Both the position numbers and the translations under genes were made by a program. From Silene conica (lineage: Eukaryota > Streptophyta > Magnoliopsida > Caryophyllales > Caryophyllaceae), in contig CM055315.2 of the NCBI GenBank assembly GCA_029255685.2, forward strand, positions 27,223,501 through 27,287,500: a stretch of DNA of 64,000 nt. The letters are read 5' to 3'. Positions 57,308 through 64,000 of this stretch are shown in pieces. Within the stretch, counting starts at the first letter, position 1. Each line of letters opens with the position of its first letter. A model generated the notes under the pieces. The model was not told the DNA's origin. It searched no databases and was given only the letters and a program-made list of their open reading frames with translations.

Positions 57308-58319
57308 GCAACACTCTTGTCCATTAGCCTTGCCGCCATCTAGGGTTTTCTCGCGAACCCTAGTTGCGCCCACGACACCCATAACGAATTATCAACACAT
57401 TATAATCCACAATTACGATAATAAAACATACATAAATATATGAGACATAATTAATCCATGACAATAAATAATCAAACATGTACTAATCGTACAAACAATC
57501 ATTAAATCATATCAATTACATCAATTGACATAAACACAATTAAAAGAGAAACACCTAGTTACCTTTTTGGCAATTAATGAAAACCTCCATAAAGAATACG
57601 ACCAACAAAGCCTTGTCTCCAACACGTGTCAATAACCCCAAAAACGAACTTTAACGAAAGCGGAAATCCAAATACTTGTGATAAAAATTGTACGAAACAA
57701 TAACTCTTTCGAAAACGCCAAAGGGAAAGACATCTTCTTCTTCGTCTTTATCCATTAAAATAAGTGACCCAAAACGTAGGTCTAAAGGTCCATACAAATA
57801 ATTCTCAATAAAATATTTTGAATAGATTATATTGTAGAGGTAAGAGTAAGGATTGTGAAAATATAATTTATGTATGAGTTTTGAAGAATAAAAGATATTC
57901 AACAATAAAGTTAAAGGGAGAAAATAGAAGAAAGAGAGAATGAGGCGTGCGGCAAAACTCACGCACGAAACAAACAATTAACCTAGTTGCTTGCTAGGTT
58001 AGATTATATTTATAAGGAGATTAACTAATGGGCTTTTGGTCCATTAGCTCATACAATGGATTATCTGATTACAAATTGGATTGAGCCATATTAAAACGTA
58101 AAAAGAACTTGAAATAGAAAGGTAAATATTAAATTAAAATAATTACTTATTGCACGGAAGTTTTAACCCGTCCAAAAGTAGATCAAAATGAGGAATAATG
58201 AAAATAGGATGGAAGATATAATTATAAATATTTCCAAAATACATTAATAAACTTCGAAATAATTAATTAAATAAAATACTTTTATAATAAAATATTATTA
58301 TAAAATACGGGGTGTTACA

Positions 58320-58488
58320 TTTGGTTTGTACTCAACGGAAGTGTAGAGGACCAGTGGTCAATGTGTTTCGGGCTAAGCTGAATAAATAATGATTTTTCAT
58401 CGACCAAGAGTTCTAGGGTAGAACCGGTTAAAAATTAACCCACCAAATCATATCATTGAATTGGAGTTCCAGTGGTTAACGATATTGG
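58320..58488 (+). other. Short spacer resembling a copia leader
   Basis: No gene. ATCGACCAAGAGTTC and its surroundings also occur near 61237 in the leader of E, so this is probably a fragment of a related copia element. The last five bases, ATTGG, are the presumed left target duplication of E. Confidence 0.5.
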
Positions 58489-59473
58489 TGTTGGGGCTGG
58501 TGTCCTTGACAGTTAGTACAATGACTTGTTAAATCTCTTAAAGATCACAAGGGCATACTTTGGTATTATTATCAGTTGATCCACATTTATCAATAACGGT
58601 TGGCTTGCTAGATAAGTTTTATGTTATTATCATACGGATGGCGATGATCAACTGGTCCCTATACGTCACGCCTATAGGACACGTTTGAGAGATATGAAGG
58701 TATAAAAATACAGTCACATTTATGCTGCATACGATTAAACAGTTAGTCAGAGAAATTGACTATTAAATTAGTCAATGAGATGTTGACATAATTATTTAAT
58801 ACGGATTAAATAATGTTAGCTAATACGGATTACATGATTAATTCGTAAATTAAATATAAACGGTTATATTTAATTAAATATTGAATTCGTGCATTAATAT
58901 AAGCAGTTATATTAATTAAGCTAATTATACAATATCGTAATTTTTATCAGACCATTATTAATGTATCGACTACATTAATATCTGATAACGTGTATACGAT
59001 TTATAATTAAATCCCGCGAATTATATTTTAGCAATTAAGGCCGAATCACGTATTAGAATAAGGTAAGAGAGGAAAGCTCACTCTCACCTTAACCTAATTT
59101 CGTCCGAGTGATACAAAAGGAGAGGCTCTTGGACTTTACTAAACACAGATCATCTCATCTCACAGAAAATTAGGGTTTTGAGAACTGTCTTCCCAAAACC
59201 TAGATCTCACATCTGAAAAACGTCACAAAACTCTCCCCATATTGCAAGACAATTGGAGAGCTTTTCTAGCACACGCGGAATCATCTCAGACGGGTCTTGG
59301 GTGCAAGTTATAGGAGGGAATTTCCTTTAATTCATGTTCTTAGGCCATTCGCGCAAAGGACCTAAGGTTGTACTCTCTTATTCATGTTTTTCATCTTGTG
59401 ACATTTATTCACATATGTAATTTTCGTTATAATCCTGGAAATTTTAGGGTTGAATACATGTATATTTCCCACA
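58489..59473 (+). repeat. 5' LTR of copia element E
   Basis: TGTTGGGGC to TTCCCACA, about 985 bp. It is followed by the primer site TGGTATCAGAGC at 59476-59487. Confidence 0.88.
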
Positions 59474-59487
59474 AGTGGTATCAGAGC

Positions 59488-61483
59488 CAAGGCCACGAAA
59501 ATTTTACCATTGTGTTTTTCATAAGATGTTTTAAAAATCGGATTTTGAAACCCGTATGATGTCTCGACCGTGTGCCTTTTAGTGTGAAATCGATCATGTT
59601 TTTTGATTTAGATTTGTATATTGTTGATTAATCGATATTCTCAGCAATATATAAATTCGTTGTTGGTGTTTATTGTTGATTTACAAGTTTCAAATCAAGA
59701 ATAAATGCAAATTTTGTTTTAAACATAGCAGTGTATGAAGGATTCCATGAACAAGCGTATTTCTACTCGTTCGTAGCATTCTTCTGCTACCCGTCACTCG
59801 ATCGAGCACTTTTTGGCTCGATCGAGCTTTTTTTAAAGCAACCCGTCGCTCGATCGAGCATTTTTGGCTCGATCGAGTACTTTGGATTCTACGAACGAGC
59901 GTATTTCTACTCATTCGTAGTCTGCCTCGATGACCCGTCACTCGATCGAGACTTGTTGTACTCGATCGAGTGACACTGTTCCTCGATCGATCATGTTTTA
60001 ATTCGATCGAACAGTTGTCAGGGTATTTTTCTTTTTCAGAAAATTTTAGGTTTTCTGAAAATTTTGGGTTTGATCGAGTACCTATATTGCTCGATCGAAC
60101 AATTCGTCTGTCAAGGTTACTCGATCGAGTACTCTAGTGACTCGATCGAGCAAACCCTGTTTGGCAGAATTTCGAAAATGAAAGTTTTTTTATTTTCTCT
60201 TGGCCGATGGTAATATACTATATACAGAAATAGTATATTAACTTTCGTGAAACGGTTCACACTCGTAAGATACTTATTATTTTAAAACGGTTTAAAATAA
60301 TGGATTATAATTTTATTAAGATTTATGTGACTAAAACGGTATAATCACATAATTTTAATCTCGTAAGGTGGTTTGGTAAAATTTATTAAACATAATAACG
60401 GTATTATGTCACGTATGAATTTGTTTTAGTTGATGCAATTTATCGTCTTGTTGAATGCTTATTGAATGCTTTTATAACGTATTTAATTTTTGCAAATGGT
60501 TGTAACTTAGTGTGGCCTTAGTAGATTATGTTTCCGTAATGATGGAACATAGTCTTGGTTGTAATTTTGAGATCTCGCATCTCCGTTTTGGTTTTTCCCT
60601 TGTAATTACTTTTGTATTTAAATTAGAATGTAAATAGGTTTATATTTGTAATTTAAATTAGTAATTTTGTGAAGACCAAAGACGGAGACCGGATGCTCAC
60701 TCCCGCTGCAAAGACCAAGATGGAACATCAAGACAAGCTTCTAGGGTCCAACGGTGGATTCCAAGTTGTTTTCATGTTTATTTTGGTAGGATAGGCCACA
60801 CTAGGAATTTTATTTACGTTTATTGCTTTCTTTTATGCTTTCATCGATAATAGTTTGCATCATATTCCGCCTAAAACCAAACCACCTATAGCATGCCTGA
60901 AAACTGACTCATGTAGAGGTTACGCGTTCGTTTTATTTGACATACAGATGTCTATTGTCCATTTTAAGCTATCACTTAATTTCATTCATTCACGACAATG
61001 CTAGTTTTTAGTTCACTTAAAATGGATAAATATAAGTTGATGGGGTCTTCCTCGTATAACCAAAAATTGAGAAAAGTCTTTATAAATCAGACTCCCATGA
61101 ATCCCTTCTTCGTCGGTAGGCATAATATGACCCCTTCTACGTCGGGTAAGTGGGAACAGATGATTTATTTTATCTCAACATTGTGGTCGCTAGATACTAT
61201 CTAGCAACTATGATGGACTAAAAGATAGGATTTACGGAAATCTATCGACCAAGAGTTCCAACGGTGGAATTAGCCAAGCTGTGGGCTTATCAATTTACGG
61301 AAATTGAGTCTTGGGATCGTTTATATAATTCTTGAGGGAGATCAATTATATAAATGCATGAGTCTACGAGTTTAAATTCAATTTAAAATAGACTTAAATC
61401 ACAACGATGAGTTGCTTATATGGTTTTGTTTTTATCTTCTTTTCAGTGTAGAACACGATCAATTTAATACTGCTATATAACAA
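59488..61483 (+). other. Leader of copia element E with CTCGATCGAG hairpins
   Basis: Non-coding. Six pairs of CTCGATCGAG-like palindromes lie at 59797-60150, each pair forming a hairpin. The best is 59937-59974, with 14-base perfect arms (GTCACTCGATCGAG and its complement) and a 10-base loop. The remainder is AT-rich with no gene seen. Confidence 0.8.
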
Positions 61484-63690
61484 ATGGCTGGTGAAGACCC
61501 AATGCCAAGTGCCAAGCTAGCACGTGAATCCTGGCTTAAAGCCTTCATGGACTCCATGAATAAGTCTACTAAACTGAGGAATGATGGGTCAAACTTCTCT
61601 GACTGGGAGGCAGCGTTACGGAATGCTGTCATTGCTGACGGAAAGCTCAAGTACTTGACTGAGCCTATTCCGGCACACCCAGAAACTTGGGCTAGAGCTA
61701 ACGAAGTTCGCGCTCATAGCGACTTCGTCATGGAAGCGGGTGCGATAAAGAACGTACTTATCTATGCAATGGAATCCAATTTGCAAAGACGCTTCATTTC
61801 CCATGGTGCAAACAAGATTTATGGCAAGGCAGTTTCCATGAATGGAATTTATGTTTTAGATCAAACCACCAAAATATTACACGTGAATAACAAGAAGTTA
61901 AAGGTTGGTGACAAAGATCAAACCTACCTATGGCACTACCGTATGGGACATATAAATGAGAAACGCGTAAAACAGCTCATACAGAATGGAGCTATCTCGG
62001 CCTTTGATTTCGAATCATATGGCACGTGTGAATCATGTCTCATCGGCAAGATGACTCGTATTTCCTTCAAAGGTGTTGGAATGCGCGTTGCCGACCTATT
62101 AGGACTCATACATACGGATGTATGTGGCCCTACGTCGATCAACGTACGAGAAGGCTATAGTTATTTCATCACTTTCACGGATGATTTGAGTAGATATGGC
62201 TATATATGTCTACTTAATGAAACATAAAAGTGAATCCTTTGACAAGTTCAAAGAATACCAGAATCGGGTACAAAACCAACTGGGAAGAAAGATTAAAGCA
62301 CTACGATCTGATCGTGGTGGCGAGTATCTTTCTTATGAGTTTGATCAACACCTTAAAGATTGTGGCATCGTTCTACAGTTGAGTCCACCTGGAACACCAC
62401 AATTAAATGGTGTGTCCGAACGGAGAAATTGAACTCTACTTGATATGGTTCGATCCATGATGAGTCACACCGTTGTGCCTGATTCATTGTGGGGCTATGC
62501 TCTTTTGTCAGCCGCTCTAATACTTAACCGAAGTCCGTCTAAAGCTGTTGACAAGACTCCATACGAGTTATGGAAGGGAACGGTCCCTAACTTGTCCTTT
62601 ATTCGGGTTTGGGGCTGCGAAGCTTATGTCAAATGGAGACACGAGGATAAGCTCGGCCCGCGATCGGTCAAGACATACTTTATAGGTTATCCAAAAGGAA
62701 CTTTTGGTCATTACTTCTACTCGCCAACCGAACAACGTGTTTTTGTTGCAGCTAATGCGACGTTCTTAGAGAAAGAATTTCTCGAGAACAAGTCGAGTAA
62801 TAGAACCTTCGATCTATCGGATATTCAAGAACCAACTACCGAGCAACCATTGGAGGAAACAGTTCCTTCAACCTCGGCTGCGGTAGATATTCCTGAGGAA
62901 CCTAGGAGGTCGGGAAGAGTCTTTATTCCTCCGGACAGATACATTGGTATGGTCGAGGAACATGACATAGATGACATCTTACTCCTAGAGGGTAATGAAC
63001 CCACAACCTATAAATGTGCCCTGACTCGTTCCGACTCAAAGCTATGGCTAGAAGCCATGCAATCCGAGATGGACTCCATGTATGAGAATACGTGTGGGAT
63101 CTTGTGGACCTACCTGCAAATGTACGCCCCCTTCAATGCAAATGGCTTTACAAGATAAAGCATGCCGTGGAAGGACAACAAGATATTCACAAGGCACGAC
63201 TAGTTGCTAAAGGTTTCACCCAAGTGCCAGGCTTGCACTACGATGCATTCTTATTATCTTAGCGATGAGATCTTTGCACCCGTAGTCATGCTACGTTCCA
63301 TTCGTATTATCTTAGCGATTGCCGCATTTCATGACTATGAAATCTGGCAGATGGACGTTAAAACCGCCTTCTTAAACGGTTATTTGGAGGAAGAGTTGTA
63401 CATGGTACAACTCGAGGGTTTTATTGATCCTGAAAATCCTAAGAAGGTTAGCAAGCTTAAGCGTTCCATTTATGGACTTAAGCAAGCATCACGGAGTTGG
63501 AATCATCGCTATGACCAAGTGATAAAGGAGAATGGTTTCATTCGATTAGTCGAGGAACCATGTCTCTATATCAAGTCGAGTGGGAGCAAGATTGTCTTCC
63601 TGGTATTGTATGTCGATGACATACTCCTGATTAGGAATGACATCTTCGGTTAAAGCATGGTTGGAAAACCATTTCCAGATGAAAGATCTG
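61484..63690 (+). pseudogene. Broken copia gag-pol (E)
   Basis: Starts MAGEDPMPSAKLA. About 105 residues of gag run directly into the pre-integrase region (LWHYRMGHINEKRVKQL), so the gag C-terminus, zinc knuckle and protease are deleted. Integrase follows (HTDVCGPT, SDRGGEYLS, NGVSERRN). Lesions: a frameshift near 62203-62210; a TGA at 62430-62432 where the family has Arg (CGA to TGA); a frameshift near 63090; a 22-bp insertion at 63245-63266. Reverse transcriptase resumes (MDVKTAFLNGYLEEELYM, then YVDD) and stops at TAA near 63651, forty bases before F. It is clearly non-functional. Confidence 0.9.
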
Positions 63691-64000
63691 TGTAATACCT
63701 CGAATTTTTACGGTGTCTTTTGTTACGATGTTATTTTTATTATGACCATGTGGGGATTTGTTGGAGGTTTAATGGTTTGTTAAGATATTATATCACTTTG
63801 AGTATACTTTTGCCATTCGTGGGGTTCGAGCTTGAGACCTTGAGGGCAGCGTTGGGCTTCAAAGGTTGTGCAATTATCACAGCCCATGAAGTCAAACCCT
63901 CAAGATAACTCTCACATAAACACACCCCCCTCATACTGCCGTCATATAAGAGGCACCAACGACAGTTTTTTTAACCTATTCTAAGCACAACCCCTACCCT
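63691..64000 (+). mobile_element. Start of a chromovirus-type LTR (F), cut by the window edge
   Basis: Begins TGTAATACCTCGA, the element-orientation start of the A-family LTR (the complement of TCGAGGTATTACA). A GGGGTTCGAGCTTGAGACC motif near 63820 and a TATA-like CATATAAGAGG near 63944 match positions in A LTRs. The presumed left target duplication is ATCTG (63686-63690). Confidence 0.78.

Larger units (their letters stand above)
13175..58319 (-). mobile_element. Old non-coding LTR element B, host of two insertion nests
   Basis: A minus-strand element with its 3' LTR at 13175-14420 (truncated) and complete 5' LTR at 55777-58319. Its own interior is only about 3.4 kb in three pieces: 14421-16021, 33995-35667 and 55602-55776. 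The rest is elements C (with D inside) and A2 (with R inside). It has an iMet primer site (55763-55774) and a chromovirus-style inverted repeat by the polypurine tract (14439-14458), but no coding domain. It is best described as a large non-autonomous derivative. Confidence 0.85.
55777..58319 (-). repeat. 5' LTR of element B, complete
   Basis: 2543 bp, TGTAACAACC to GGGTGTTACA. It holds two hairpin arrays (56472-56622 and about 57000-57307). The right half matches the left LTR at 13175-14420. Confidence 0.9.
58489..63690 (+). mobile_element. Copia element E, decayed, interrupted by F
   Basis: 5' LTR, iMet primer site, a 2-kb leader with CTCGATCGAG hairpins, then a broken gag-pol up to reverse transcriptase, where F is inserted. 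The remainder is beyond the window. It is the same family as the inverted LTR at 6687-7437. RT wording (YGLKQASRSWN, then LYVDDILLI) fits the Tork/Angela side of copia, with modest confidence. Confidence 0.88.

Noticed and set aside
6687-59473. Inverted pair of E-family copia LTRs (6687-7437 and 58489-59473) as ends of one large foldback element
   Set aside because: They are about 90% similar by eye, one is truncated, the right one continues into its own primer site and gag, and the flanking bases do not match.

Overview
This window is a block of nested LTR retrotransposons from a flowering plant, most likely a eudicot. The evidence is plant-type LTRs, tRNA-iMet and tRNA-Lys primer sites, a chromovirus polyprotein with a C-terminal chromodomain, and a Tat/Retand-type element with a second RNase H and an antisense spliced gene. 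I find no host gene, rRNA, tRNA gene or CRISPR array. The species cannot be named from the sequence; Caryophyllales is only a guess.

Layout, left to right. (1) 1-6686: right part of a minus-strand chromovirus, 'A1', inserted into an inverted copia LTR (6687-7437). (2) 7438-12910: an Athila-like LTR remnant split by a non-autonomous copia-like element, 'G' (7629-12656, TSD AACCG). (3) 13175-58319: an old minus-strand non-coding element, 'B'. Its interior holds two nests. Nest one is element 'C' (16022-33989, TSD AAGAC), whose left LTR was split by element 'D' (18922-28128, plus strand, TSD GTAGA). Nest two is the chromovirus 'A2' (35668-55596, TSD AAACA), whose right LTR was split by a Tat/Retand-like element 'R' (44080-54387, TSD ACTAC). 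(4) 58489-63690: a decayed copia element, 'E', interrupted at 63691 by the start of another chromovirus-type LTR, 'F', which runs off the window.

Coding capacity is concentrated in A2 (one open 1529-residue gag-pol frame, but with the protease aspartate changed to asparagine) and R (gag-pro, then pol in the same frame behind a single UAG, plus a four-exon antisense gene). A1 and E are broken copies. B, C, D and G have long LTRs, priming signals and little or no coding sequence. C shares its leader and priming region with A1 and A2, so it probably uses proteins from that family. R has LTRs that read as identical, so it is the youngest insertion here.

The most unusual signal is not a gene. LTRs of B and D, and the leader of E, carry arrays of stem-loops. 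In the clearest ones the loop is nearly invariant, while the stem sequence differs from unit to unit yet stays self-complementary. D has ten such units per LTR, and B has five with one invariant 14-nt loop plus a second array. A hairpin beside the polypurine tract also covaries across four element families.
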